Positions 14,930-22,059 are shown, counted from the stretch's first letter. The stretch is 22,094 nt of DNA from an uncultured Bacilli bacterium (GCA_934096105.1 CAKOLH010000014.1:1-22094); one strand, 5' to 3'. Notes: generated from the letters alone by a model not told the origin. Translations and numbers: made by a program.

Positions 14930-14949
14930 TCGTGTATTAAGTCTTTTTA
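14916..14949. terminator. Bidirectional terminator sharing both stop codons
   Basis: AAAAAGGCTTAA (14918-14929) pairs with TTAAGTCTTTTT (14937-14948) over twelve positions with one G-U, around TCGTGTA. The left arm holds the TAA of the AI-2E gene and the right arm runs into the TAA of spoIVA on the other strand. T-runs lie on both strands, so one hairpin ends both convergent genes. Confidence 0.88.
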
Positions 14950-16416
14950 TATTACTATGGCTATCATATTAGATGAACCTTTATTTATTATTTTTGTTAG
15001 TGTTTGGCATAATTTGAATCTTATATTATCTGGCATCATTGATAGTTTAGCTTGGATACCTTCCTGTACTATAACATCTAGGCTTCTACCAAATATTTCA
15101 CTTTTCCAAATACCATTTTCATTTTCATTCTTAGTTAAATAATCTATTAATTCTTTACTTTGTAGTTCACTTCCAATTATTGGCTCAAATGTACTTTCAA
15201 CATCTACTTTTATCATGTGTATTGAAGAAGCTTTGGCTTTAAGTTTTATACCATATCTTGAACCTTGCTTTATTATTTCTGGTGGATCTAGTTTCATATC
15301 TTCAAGAGTAGGGGATGCAATACCATATCCCGTTTGCTTAACCATTTTTAGGGCACTCTTAATTTGATCATATTCTTTTTTTGCAACATTTAATTCTTGG
15401 AATAATGAAAGCAAATCTGCTTTGGTACCGACAGTAACTCCAATAGTATCTTTTAGTACTTGACTATATAATCCTGCGGGTGCCTCTAGATTTATAGTAA
15501 CTTCACCTGTTGCTGGATCCACTTCAGATATATATGATTTTGAAATGTATTCTGATTCAGTAAAATTATTATTTATTTTATCTATATCTTTTAGTTTATT
15601 TACTTCAGTGATAGCTTCTTTTATTTTTGCTATATATTCTGTTTTTATATAATTGTCTGGATTTAGGACCGCGATCCATTCTGGCATATTTACTTTTATT
15701 TGTTCTATAGGAAATTCATATAAAGCTTCTTTTAAAATACTATACATATCTTTTTCTTGCATAGATTCAATATTTATTGGTAATACTGGTACTTTGTATT
15801 CTTCTTTCATTTTATCTGCAAGTCTTTCAGTATCAGGAAGCATTGGATGAGTGGAATTTAATAGTACTATATATGGTTTACCTATGGAAGTTAATTCTTC
15901 AATTACTGTTTTTTCTGCTTCTAGATACTCACTTCTTGGTATTTCTCCAATAGAACCATCAGTAGTTACGACTATTCCAATGGTGGAGTGATCTTTAATT
16001 ACCTTTTCTGTTCCTATTTCGGCAGCCTCTACGAAAGGGATTGGTTCTTGATACCAAGGTGTCATAACTAATCTTGGGCCATTATCATCCTCATAACCTT
16101 TGGCTGCAGGAATTACATATCCTACACAGTCAATCATTCTTATATTAGCTGAAAAATCTTCTATTTGAATTTTAGTTGCTGTAGCGGGAACAAATTTTGG
16201 CTCGGTAGTCATTATTGTTTTACCTGCTGCTGCCTGTGGTAGTTCGTCTAAGCATCTCTTTCTTTCATATTCATCTTGAATATTTGGAATTATTAAATTT
16301 TCCATAAACTTTCTAATAAAAGTTGATTTTCCTGTACGAACTGCTCCAACAACTCCTAGATATATATCTCCTCCAGATCTTTGACCAATACTTTTTATAA
16401 CTTCTATTTTTTCCAT
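14947..16416 (-). CDS. spoIVA: Stage IV sporulation protein A, spore coat base ATPase
   Basis: A cytoskeletal ATPase of the mother cell. It polymerises on the forespore surface to form the base on which the coat is built. At 489 residues it is within a few of the Bacillus protein, and long blocks agree with what I recall of that sequence: GGDIYLGVVGAVRTGKSTFI (Walker A at 24-32), PQAAAGKTIMTTEPKFVPA, IRMIDCVGYVIPAAKGYED, EAAEIGTEKVIKDHSTIG, ALKMVKQTGYGIASPTLEDM, PSIHMIKV-like SSIHMIKVDVES, and an ending in FGRSLDVIVQEGIQAKLSMM. The C-terminal part needed for polymer contacts is intact. This gene is the strongest evidence that the organism belongs to a sporulating lineage. A sigma-E-like promoter lies upstream, and der/spoVIF lie upstream on the same strand. 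Confidence 0.97.
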   Translation of the reverse strand: MEKIEVIKSIGQRSGGDIYLGVVGAVRTGKSTFIRKFMENLIIPNIQDEYERKRCLDELPQAAAGKTIMTTEPKFVPATATKIQIEDFSANIRMIDCVGYVIPAAKGYEDDNGPRLVMTPWYQEPIPFVEAAEIGTEKVIKDHSTIGIVVTTDGSIGEIPRSEYLEAEKTVIEELTSIGKPYIVLLNSTHPMLPDTERLADKMKEEYKVPVLPINIESMQEKDMYSILKEALYEFPIEQIKVNMPEWIAVLNPDNYIKTEYIAKIKEAITEVNKLKDIDKINNNFTESEYISKSYISEVDPATGEVTINLEAPAGLYSQVLKDTIGVTVGTKADLLSLFQELNVAKKEYDQIKSALKMVKQTGYGIASPTLEDMKLDPPEIIKQGSRYGIKLKAKASSIHMIKVDVESTFEPIIGSELQSKELIDYLTKNENENGIWKSEIFGRSLDVIVQEGIQAKLSMMPDNIRFKLCQTLTKIINKGSSNMIAIVI

Positions 16417-16445
16417 TTACATACCTCTTTTCTTTTTATCACTAA

Positions 16446-16474
16446 ATATTATGTCTAATAAAATGAAATATAAC
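16446..16474 (-). promoter_or_regulatory. Sigma-E-like promoter of spoIVA
   Basis: On the - strand, GTTATATT (16467-16474), a 13-bp spacer and CATAATAT (16446-16453). The mother-cell sigma-E consensus is approximately KMATATT, 14-15 bp, CATACAHT. The match is good at ATATT and CATA, weaker elsewhere, and the spacer is one base short. It sits between the terminator of the preceding gene and the spoIVA ribosome binding site AGAGG. Confidence 0.5.
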
Positions 16475-16502
16475 TAAAAAAAGAAAGTTAGTGCTTTCTT
16501 TT
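16475..16502 (-). terminator. Terminator over the stop of the C26 hydrolase gene
   Basis: On the - strand, AAAGAAAG (16494-16501) pairs with CTTTCTTT (16480-16487) around CACTAA, whose last three bases are the stop codon. A T-run follows. It separates spoVIF/C26 from spoIVA. Confidence 0.82.
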
Positions 16503-17114
16503 GTATACTTCTTTTAAGAAGTAATTATATAGTGCTTCGGTATTATCTAAATCTTCAGGATGAAACTGAACTCCAAGTAGAAAGTGATTATCATCTATGT
16601 ATTCAATACTTTCAATCATGTTATCTTGAGAAACTGATGATACAATGAATGGTTTTTTTACTTTGTCTATAGCATAAAGATGTCTAGTATTTACTTCTAA
16701 TGTTGGTCCAAATAATTTATACATTATAGTACCTTCTTTGATATTTATTGTGTGTTTTTTATCTTTATTATAATGATTATTTATTTTTATTAAGTCATCT
16801 TCATTACTACTGTTATTACTATATAAACCAAGTATTTGGTGTCCCATACATATTCCTAGTATTGGTATGTTATTATGAAAGCAGTAGTCCACTATTTGAA
16901 AATGATATGGATAGATATCACTACCACCTTGAATTATGATTCCATCACATAATTTTAATACTTCGGTATCGATGGGACTATTATCATAGTTAAGTATGGC
17001 TATGTAGTTACATTTATTGTGAATATATTTTAAATTGTTTTTTGTTACTACTTGTAAATTGACATTATTTAATACTTCATCTCTTGCTACTATACCAATG
17101 GTTATATTACTCAT
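16488..17114 (-). CDS. Peptidase C26 / class I glutamine amidotransferase-like hydrolase
   Basis: A 208-residue cytoplasmic enzyme of the gamma-glutamyl hydrolase group (PuuD-like), which cleaves gamma-glutamyl amide bonds. The nucleophile elbow ILGICMGHQILGL has C89, preceded by the substrate loop GIIIQGGSDIYPY (58-70). The block VNTRHLYAID (141-150) corresponds to the usual VNS-HHQ, and GVQFHPED supplies H185 and E187. The protein is shorter than PuuD (about 250), lacking part of the central insert. Its start codon overlaps the spoVIF stop by one base (TAATG), so translation is coupled and it should be made during sporulation. I do not know a spore role for this family; cleavage of a gamma-glutamyl link or amino-acid recycling in the mother cell are guesses. 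Confidence 0.85.
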   Translation of the reverse strand: MSNITIGIVARDEVLNNVNLQVVTKNNLKYIHNKCNYIAILNYDNSPIDTEVLKLCDGIIIQGGSDIYPYHFQIVDYCFHNNIPILGICMGHQILGLYSNNSSNEDDLIKINNHYNKDKKHTINIKEGTIMYKLFGPTLEVNTRHLYAIDKVKKPFIVSSVSQDNMIESIEYIDDNHFLLGVQFHPEDLDNTEALYNYFLKEVYKRKH

Positions 17115-17356
17115 TAAATCATTTTATCTAAGTTATTTGGTACTTTGTCATTTAGTATTGTTTCAATTATTTTTTGTTCTTTTTCCTTAGATACCTCTCT
17201 TCCTGTCATTTTGGATAAATCTCCAATTACTTCACGCAATACCTTCTCATCTTTCATATTGCTTTTTTGTAATTTGTCTGCTAAATCAAGAATAGTATTT
17301 TTATCTACATTAGTTTTCTTTTCAATTCGTTTAAAAAAATTATCAGAAAAATTCAT
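17114..17356 (-). CDS. spoVIF: Stage VI sporulation protein F
   Basis: An 80-residue helical, charged protein. FFKRIEKKTNVDKNTILDLADKL at the N-terminus, NMKDEKVLREVIGDLSKMTGREVSKE in the middle and IIETILNDKVPNNLDKMI at the end match the pattern of SpoVIF (YjcC), a mother-cell protein needed for spore-coat assembly and resistance in Bacillus. The length is typical. It has no signal peptide or membrane segment. AGGAGG six bases before the ATG is an ideal ribosome binding site, but it lies in the 3' arm of a hairpin (17361-17391). A sigma-K-like promoter is embedded in the loop of that hairpin, consistent with the sigma-K control I recall for the Bacillus gene. A C26 hydrolase is coupled downstream, and der lies 48 bases upstream. 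Confidence 0.85.
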   Translation of the reverse strand: MNFSDNFFKRIEKKTNVDKNTILDLADKLQKSNMKDEKVLREVIGDLSKMTGREVSKEKEQKIIETILNDKVPNNLDKMI

Positions 17357-17391
17357 AAAAAACCTCCTAATACATTGTATGTTAGAAGGTT
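17357..17391 (-). terminator. Terminator-like hairpin sequestering the spoVIF ribosome binding site
   Basis: On the - strand, AACCTTCTAA (17382-17391) pairs with TTAGGAGGTT (17361-17370) over ten positions with one U-G, around an 11-base loop. Six T follow and run up to the ATG of spoVIF. It looks like the der terminator, and its 3' arm contains AGGAGG. Read-through from der would therefore either stop here or carry a masked ribosome binding site. Confidence 0.7.
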
Positions 17392-17401
17392 TAAATGGGT
17401 T
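17374..17401 (-). promoter_or_regulatory. Sigma-K-like promoter of spoVIF
   Basis: On the - strand, AACC (17398-17401, core AC at 17399-17400), 17 bases, then CATACAAT (17374-17381). The sigma-K consensus is mACm, 16-17 bp, CATANNNT, so all fixed positions agree. CATACAAT also fits the sigma-E -10, but no sigma-E -35 is visible. The start of transcription would fall within or just after the loop, leaving out the 5' arm of the hairpin. Confidence 0.5.
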
Positions 17402-17403
17402 AA

Positions 17404-18717
17404 TTAATTATGTTTATTTTTGAACTCTAATTTTATTGGTGTTCCTTCAAAATCAAAGTTTTCTCTTAATTTATTTTCTAAGTATCTTTCATAAGAAAAG
17501 TGTATTAATTTATCACTGTTTACAAATAATGTAAAAGTAGGGGGAACAGTTCCTGTTTGCTGAGCAAATGTTATCTTAAGTCTTTTACCTTTATATGAAG
17601 GTGGAGCCTTTAACATAACAGCATCTCTTATAACATCATTTAGAATACTTGTTTTTATTTCCTTATGAGAGTTTTCATATACTTTGTCTATTTCAGGCAT
17701 TATTGTGAATATTCTTTTTTTAGTTAATGCTGATACAAATACAATAGGGGCATATGATAAAAATTTAAATTCTGCGCGTACTAGTTTAGTAAATGTACTA
17801 ATATCATTTTTATCAGTTACTGTATCCCATTTGTTTACAACGATTATTAATGGCTTACCTTCTTCAAGAGCATAACTTGCTATGTGTTTATCATGCTCGA
17901 TTATGCCTTCTTCAGCATTGATAACAAGTAGGCAAACATCACTTCTTTCAATGGCTTTCATTGAACGTAGTACAGAATATTTTTCTATTTTTTCAAAAAT
18001 TTTACCACTTTTTCTTATACCTGCAGTATCTATGGCTACATATTTCTTTTTATTATAAGTAAATTCAGTGTCTATGGCATCTCTAGTAGTACCCGCGATT
18101 GGAGATACTATTACTTTTTCCTCATTTAATAGAGCATTTACTAGACTACTTTTACCAACATTTGGTCTACCTATTAGACAAAACTTTATTCTATCGTCTT
18201 GTTCTTCTTCTTCGTTATAGTTGATGTTAAAATCTTCAGTTACTTTATCTAATAAATCTCCTAGTCCTAGAGAGTGTTCTCCACTTATAGGCATTACTTC
18301 TTCAAATCCTAATTCATAATAATTATAAATATTTTCTTCTCTTTTGATATTATCTAATTTATTTACTGCCACAATTACTTTTTTGCCAGATTTCATTAGA
18401 ATATCTCTTATTACAAAATCATTTTGATTTAGTTCTTCTAATCCATCAACAACAAAAATAATTATATCGGCTTCTTCAATAGCTATATTGGCTTGAATTA
18501 TTATTTCATTATTGAAGTCTTCATCAGATACATCAATTCCTCCTGTATCTATTAAATGAAATTTATAATTATTATGATATACTGTTCCATAGATTCTATC
18601 TCTTGTTACACCAGGTGTATCCTCAATGATAGATACTTTTTTACCAATTAATTTATTAAATATTGTTGATTTACCAACATTTGGTCTTCCTACTATTGCT
18701 ACTGTGGGCATTTTCAT
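17404..18717 (-). CDS. der: Ribosome-associated double GTPase Der (EngA)
   Basis: An essential GTPase for assembly of the 50S ribosomal subunit, with 437 residues as is typical. Two tandem G domains are each complete: first GRPNVGKST (10-18), DTPGVTRDR, DTGG (57-60) and NKLD (119-122); second GRPNVGKSS (183-191), AGTTRDAID, DTAG (230-233) and NKWD (295-298). The C-terminal KH-like domain (about 350-437) has RIFTIMPEIDKVYENS, APPSYKGKRLKITF and the ending GTPIKLEFKNKHN. GAGGTGAT precedes the ATG at 18717, with an extended -10 promoter just above. The gene order der, sporulation genes, spoIVA, HU echoes the der-gpsA-...-spoIVA-hbs order of Bacillus. Confidence 0.97.
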   Translation of the reverse strand: MKMPTVAIVGRPNVGKSTIFNKLIGKKVSIIEDTPGVTRDRIYGTVYHNNYKFHLIDTGGIDVSDEDFNNEIIIQANIAIEEADIIIFVVDGLEELNQNDFVIRDILMKSGKKVIVAVNKLDNIKREENIYNYYELGFEEVMPISGEHSLGLGDLLDKVTEDFNINYNEEEEQDDRIKFCLIGRPNVGKSSLVNALLNEEKVIVSPIAGTTRDAIDTEFTYNKKKYVAIDTAGIRKSGKIFEKIEKYSVLRSMKAIERSDVCLLVINAEEGIIEHDKHIASYALEEGKPLIIVVNKWDTVTDKNDISTFTKLVRAEFKFLSYAPIVFVSALTKKRIFTIMPEIDKVYENSHKEIKTSILNDVIRDAVMLKAPPSYKGKRLKITFAQQTGTVPPTFTLFVNSDKLIHFSYERYLENKLRENFDFEGTPIKLEFKNKHN

Positions 18718-18739
18718 ATAGTATCACCTCTTCCTAAGT

Positions 18740-18748
18740 ATTATAACA
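18740..18748 (-). promoter_or_regulatory. Extended -10 promoter of der
   Basis: On the - strand, TGT directly precedes TATAAT (18740-18745). No clear -35 is visible in the T-rich DNA 17 bp upstream. It is 22 bases from the der ATG. The same T-rich stretch after the stop of the upstream 153-aa gene, with a weak AAAATA/TATTTT stem, may also act as that gene's terminator. Confidence 0.6.
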
Positions 18749-18765
18749 GAAAATAAAAAAAAATA

Positions 18766-19227
18766 CTATATATTTATTTTTATTCCTTCATTTATTATTT
18801 CTTCATAATCTTCATATATTATTTCTGATGCTTCAAGTAATTTTAAGTATTCTTTTTTATTTATATTTTTTTTAGGTTTTAAATAGTAATTATTTTTGTA
18901 ATAATAGATACTACTGTTACTATGGTTATTTATGGTAAAATAATCTGTTTTGTATAGAAATATAGGATTAGTATGGACATGTATTTTTACTTCATATTCA
19001 TTATTTATATTAAATATACTTTTATAATGTTTTAAAGTAATAATTGTTCCATACATATTATTTTCATAAATATCTAATATTAATAGGGGATTTAGTTTCT
19101 TTTTATTTGTTATTTTTTTAAATATCTTTTTTGTTATTCTTTCTAGTGAATCTTTATTATAGATATTTATTTTGCTATTTGGTAAATTTATTTGATAAGT
19201 TATATTATCTATTTCTTTTATAATCAT
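18766..19227 (-). CDS. Unrecognised 153-residue cytoplasmic protein
   Basis: I do not recognise this protein. It is rich in Ile, Asn, Lys and Tyr, has no membrane segment, signal peptide, metal-binding cluster or nucleotide-binding motif, and starts MIIKEIDNITYQINLPNS. An N-terminal alpha/beta part (about 1-60) is followed by likely beta strands (YGTIITLKHY, YEVKIHVHTNPIFLY, DYFTINN, SIYYYKNNYYL) and a C-terminal acidic helix (EYLKLLEASEIIYEDYEEII). The ribosome binding site GGAAGTG and normal codon use support it being real. It lies between engB and der, two ribosome-assembly GTPases, on the same strand, and may be cotranscribed with engB, since no strong terminator separates them. That context is the only hint to function. 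Confidence 0.75.
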   Translation of the reverse strand: MIIKEIDNITYQINLPNSKINIYNKDSLERITKKIFKKITNKKKLNPLLILDIYENNMYGTIITLKHYKSIFNINNEYEVKIHVHTNPIFLYKTDYFTINNHSNSSIYYYKNNYYLKPKKNINKKEYLKLLEASEIIYEDYEEIINEGIKINI

Positions 19228-19273
19228 TTAACACTTCCATAGTAGTTTATGAAAAAAGATGAAAAAGGAAACT

Positions 19274-19858
19274 TTAACTTATATATTTTCCAATTTCATC
19301 ATATATTTCATTTTTACCTGTTTTTGTTATACTAGAAAATAGTATAATATCTTTTTCATCTTGAATATTTAATTCTTTCATTATTATTTGTTTATTTTTA
19401 TTATGATTGTTTTTTGATACTTTATCTACTTTAGTACATACTATTGTTACTGGTATATTGTAAAATTTTAAATAATCATACATCATAATATCATCATTAG
19501 TTGGTTTATGTCTAAAGTCAATTAGTAAAAAGACCATTTGTAAGTTATCTCTTGATTTTAAATAACTTTCCATTATTAATCCAAACTTTTGTTTTAGTGA
19601 ATTTCTAACTCTAGCAAAACCATATCCTGGGGCATCTACTAGATAAAATTCATCATTTATTTTATAGAAATTTAATGTTTGTGTTTTACCAGGAGTAGCA
19701 GATGTCCTAGCAAAGTTTTTTCTATTGATAATGGTATTAATAAAACTACTTTTACCAACATTACTTCTTCCTACAAGTAGGAATTCTTTTAGTTTATCAG
19801 TGGGATACTGGCTTTCTCTTACTGCTGATATTATTAGTTCTATGGTATTTATTTTCAT
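19274..19858 (-). CDS. engB: Ribosome-assembly GTPase EngB (YsxC)
   Basis: An essential GTPase of large-subunit assembly, with 194 residues as expected for the family. All G motifs are present: GRSNVGKSS (30-38), the switch region ARTSATPGKTQTLNFY (50-65), DAPGYGFA (75-82), and TKVDK (142-146), with SS-T near 174-178 as G5. The switch-I sequence SATPGKTQ and the DAPGYG block are diagnostic of this subfamily against Der or Era. The ribosome binding site is GGTGAGAG, and a promoter with a 17-bp spacer lies upstream. It is followed on the same strand by an unknown 153-aa gene and then der. Confidence 0.96.
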   Translation of the reverse strand: MKINTIELIISAVRESQYPTDKLKEFLLVGRSNVGKSSFINTIINRKNFARTSATPGKTQTLNFYKINDEFYLVDAPGYGFARVRNSLKQKFGLIMESYLKSRDNLQMVFLLIDFRHKPTNDDIMMYDYLKFYNIPVTIVCTKVDKVSKNNHNKNKQIIMKELNIQDEKDIILFSSITKTGKNEIYDEIGKYIS

Positions 19859-19875
19859 TTTCTCTCACCAAATTA

Positions 19876-19904
19876 ATTGTATCATAATATATTTAAAAAA
19901 GCAA
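19876..19904 (-). promoter_or_regulatory. Promoter of engB
   Basis: On the - strand, TTGCTT (19899-19904), a 17-bp spacer and TACAAT (19876-19881) extended by TGA. It is 17 bases upstream of the start codon. Confidence 0.75.
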
Positions 19905-19911
19905 ATAATGT

Positions 19912-19939
19912 TTTTATGGAGACCTTAGGCTCCATAAAA
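19912..19939. repeat. Perfect 10-bp inverted repeat in a GC-rich intergenic island
   Basis: TTTTATGGAG and CTCCATAAAA form a perfect 10-bp stem around ACCTTAGG. It is followed on the + side by an unusual stretch to about 19967 (including ACGGCGAGC and GTGTGAGACGG). About half of the bases from 19918 to 19967 are G or C, against roughly a quarter for the window. No ORF with a ribosome binding site covers it. It could be a small structured RNA, a dispersed intergenic repeat or part of a 3'UTR. Confidence 0.55.
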
Positions 19940-19967
19940 CGGCGAGCAACTTTAGTGTGAGACGGAA

Positions 19968-19989
19968 AGAAAAAAAGACTTAACGTCTT
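19968..19989 (-). terminator. Terminator over the stop of the YugP-like gene
   Basis: On the - strand, AAGAC and GTCTT form a 5-bp stem around GTTAA, which contains the TAA stop codon (19980-19982), followed by a T-run of seven. The stem is short, but the T-tract and position support it. Confidence 0.7.
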
Positions 19990-20669
19990 CGATCATTTGA
20001 TGATGATATTAACACTAATCTAAATATTTGTAGTAGGGTAGATAATACTGAAGCAACATAAGTAAATGCCGCTGCTACTAGCATATTTCTAGCACTACTT
20101 TTTTCTTCTTTATCTAGAATTTTTTCTTTTTCTAATTCTTTTAATGCTCTTTTTGAAGCATTAAACTCTACTGGTAAGGTAATTAATTGAAATACTAACA
20201 TAGCAAGTAAAAGTATTATACCAGCTTCAAATAGAGGTGTTCTATTGAATATTAGTCCTATTATGATAGCTAAATAACCTAATCTAGTACATATATTAAC
20301 GAAAGGTACAATAGCACTTCTTATACGCATTGGTATATATTTATCTTTATCTTGGATAGCATGTCCACATTCATGGGCTGCTACTGCAGCTGAAGCAATA
20401 CTTGAACCATGATAGATATCTGTAGATAGTTTTATTACTTTTCTTTTAGGGTCATAATGGTCAGTTAGATTACCTTTAGTTTCTAATATCATTACATCTT
20501 CAAGATTATTTTTATCTAATATCTTTCTTGCGGTATCATATCCAGTATTATCTTTATTATTTAATACTTTTTTATATCTACTATAAGATGCTGAAACAAA
20601 TATTTGAGCTAGTAGGGTTATTAGAAATGATACTAAATAGATAATATCACTATAATATAAATTTTCCAT
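19980..20669 (-). CDS. YugP-type membrane zinc metallopeptidase
   Basis: A 229-residue membrane protease of the neutral zinc metallopeptidase family typified by Bacillus YugP. An N-terminal membrane segment (about 8-27) is followed by a soluble part with TGYDTARKILDKNNLEDV and DHYDPKRKVIKLS. The zinc motif AAHECGHAIQ has H99, E100 and H103. Two further membrane segments lie at about 118-140 and 145-165, then PVEFNASKRAL with E168 as the likely third zinc ligand, and a last hydrophobic region near 205-222. All catalytic residues are present. AAAGGAGG precedes the start. It lies 10 bases after cysS on the same strand and is probably cotranscribed. The physiological substrate is unknown. Confidence 0.92.
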   Translation of the reverse strand: MENLYYSDIIYLVSFLITLLAQIFVSASYSRYKKVLNNKDNTGYDTARKILDKNNLEDVMILETKGNLTDHYDPKRKVIKLSTDIYHGSSIASAAVAAHECGHAIQDKDKYIPMRIRSAIVPFVNICTRLGYLAIIIGLIFNRTPLFEAGIILLLAMLVFQLITLPVEFNASKRALKELEKEKILDKEEKSSARNMLVAAAFTYVASVLSTLLQIFRLVLISSSNDRRR

Positions 20670-20679
20670 AGTTCCCTCC

Positions 20680-21993
20680 TTAAAGAATATTTTCTTTTAT
20701 TAACTCTTCTCTTAAAGTATCCGCTAGAGAAAAGTCTTTATCTTCTCTAGCTTTAAGCCAGTTATTATAAGTTTCTTTTTGCTTTTCAGTAAACTCTGGC
20801 ATAGAATAACTTAATCCTAGTATATTAGTTATTGTTAATATTTTATTTGCTAATGTTAGAGTATTATTACCTTTATTTCTTATTTCTTGATTTAAATCTT
20901 TAACAAGTGATAAAAGTAGTGTAATAACGTTTGGAGTATTAAAATCATCATTCATATATTCTTCAAATGTACTATCTTTTTCTTCTTTTATATTGTGAAT
21001 ATTTTTGATATTTAATTCATTGTTAGCACTTTTTAGTACTGCTTTAATCTTATTATCAATAACTATGGCTTCCTCAAAAACTTTATCAGTTAGATTTAGT
21101 GGCTGTCTATAATTTGTACTTAGAAAAGCTAATTTTATGACATTAGCAGAGTGTTCTTTAATAAAATCTTTGGCTAAGATAAAATTATTTAAACTTTTAC
21201 TCATCTTTACATTATTTATATTTATATGACCATTGTGCATCCAATAGTTAGCAATATAATTATTATTTAATGCAATACTTTGGGCTATTTCGTTTTCGTG
21301 ATGTGGGAATTTAAGATCTACTCCTCCAGCATGAATATCTATTTTATCTCCAAATAATTTATTAATCATAACAACACACTCGGTGTGCCATCCTGGTATT
21401 CCTTCACCCCAAGGACTTACAAATGTTTCTCCTTCGGTAGTTTTTCTCCACAAGGCAAAGTCAAGTGGATTTTCTTTCTTTTCATCAATATCTACTCTTG
21501 AACCAGAAATTAACTCTTCAATACTTTGATTGGATAAAATACCATAATCTTTTATTTTACTTACTCTAAAATAAACATCTCCATCAACAACATAGGCATA
21601 GTCTTTTTCTATTAATTTACTTATGAAGTTAAATATATCGTCTAAATAATTTATTACTCTAGGTCTATAATCAATATTAGAACAATTATAATTTTTTAAA
21701 TCTTCTTCATAGGCTTTAATAAATTTATCCGCCACTTCTCTTTCGGTCATACCTAATGTTTCAGCAGCCTTGGTTATTTTAGGATTGATATCAGTATAAT
21801 TTGAAGCATATTTTACATCATATCCTAAATACTTTAGATATTTATATACCATATCAAATGTTATTACTGGTCTCATGTTTCCTATATGAACATAGTTATA
21901 TACGGTAGGACCACATACATACATGGTAACTTTTCCTTCGTTTATTGGTTTGAATTCTTCTACTTTATCAGTAAGTGAATTATATATTCTCAT
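20680..21993 (-). CDS. cysS: Cysteinyl-tRNA synthetase
   Basis: Class I synthetase that charges tRNA-Cys; 437 residues, slightly short of the usual 460 or so. YVCGPTVYNYVHIGNMRP carries the HIGH-type motif HIGN (36-39) and the zinc ligand C27. The other ligands are C206 in GWHTECV, and H231 and E235 in FPHHENEIAQS. The signature loop KMSKS is at 263-267. SNYTDINPKITKAAE stands where NITDVDDKII is usual, a conservative variation. The C-terminal helical tRNA-binding region is shortened, and the last helix ends at DTLREELIKENIL. AGGAGG lies five bases before the ATG. The leader contains a hairpin but no T-box. It is the first gene of an operon with the YugP-like peptidase. Confidence 0.96.
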   Translation of the reverse strand: MRIYNSLTDKVEEFKPINEGKVTMYVCGPTVYNYVHIGNMRPVITFDMVYKYLKYLGYDVKYASNYTDINPKITKAAETLGMTEREVADKFIKAYEEDLKNYNCSNIDYRPRVINYLDDIFNFISKLIEKDYAYVVDGDVYFRVSKIKDYGILSNQSIEELISGSRVDIDEKKENPLDFALWRKTTEGETFVSPWGEGIPGWHTECVVMINKLFGDKIDIHAGGVDLKFPHHENEIAQSIALNNNYIANYWMHNGHININNVKMSKSLNNFILAKDFIKEHSANVIKLAFLSTNYRQPLNLTDKVFEEAIVIDNKIKAVLKSANNELNIKNIHNIKEEKDSTFEEYMNDDFNTPNVITLLLSLVKDLNQEIRNKGNNTLTLANKILTITNILGLSYSMPEFTEKQKETYNNWLKAREDKDFSLADTLREELIKENIL

Positions 21994-22006
21994 ATTGACC
22001 TCCTCG

Positions 22007-22032
22007 TACCATTATAGTTTAAAACTATGGTA
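22007..22032 (-). promoter_or_regulatory. 5'UTR hairpin before cysS
   Basis: On the - strand, TACCATAGTTT and AAACTA..TGGTA form an imperfect hairpin (one small bulge) that ends two bases before the ribosome binding site of cysS. There is no T-run after it and no room for a T-box stem I or antiterminator in the roughly 60-base leader. It may affect message stability or ribosome access. Confidence 0.45.
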
Positions 22033-22059
22033 AAAATATGTGAAAACACTTCTTAATTT

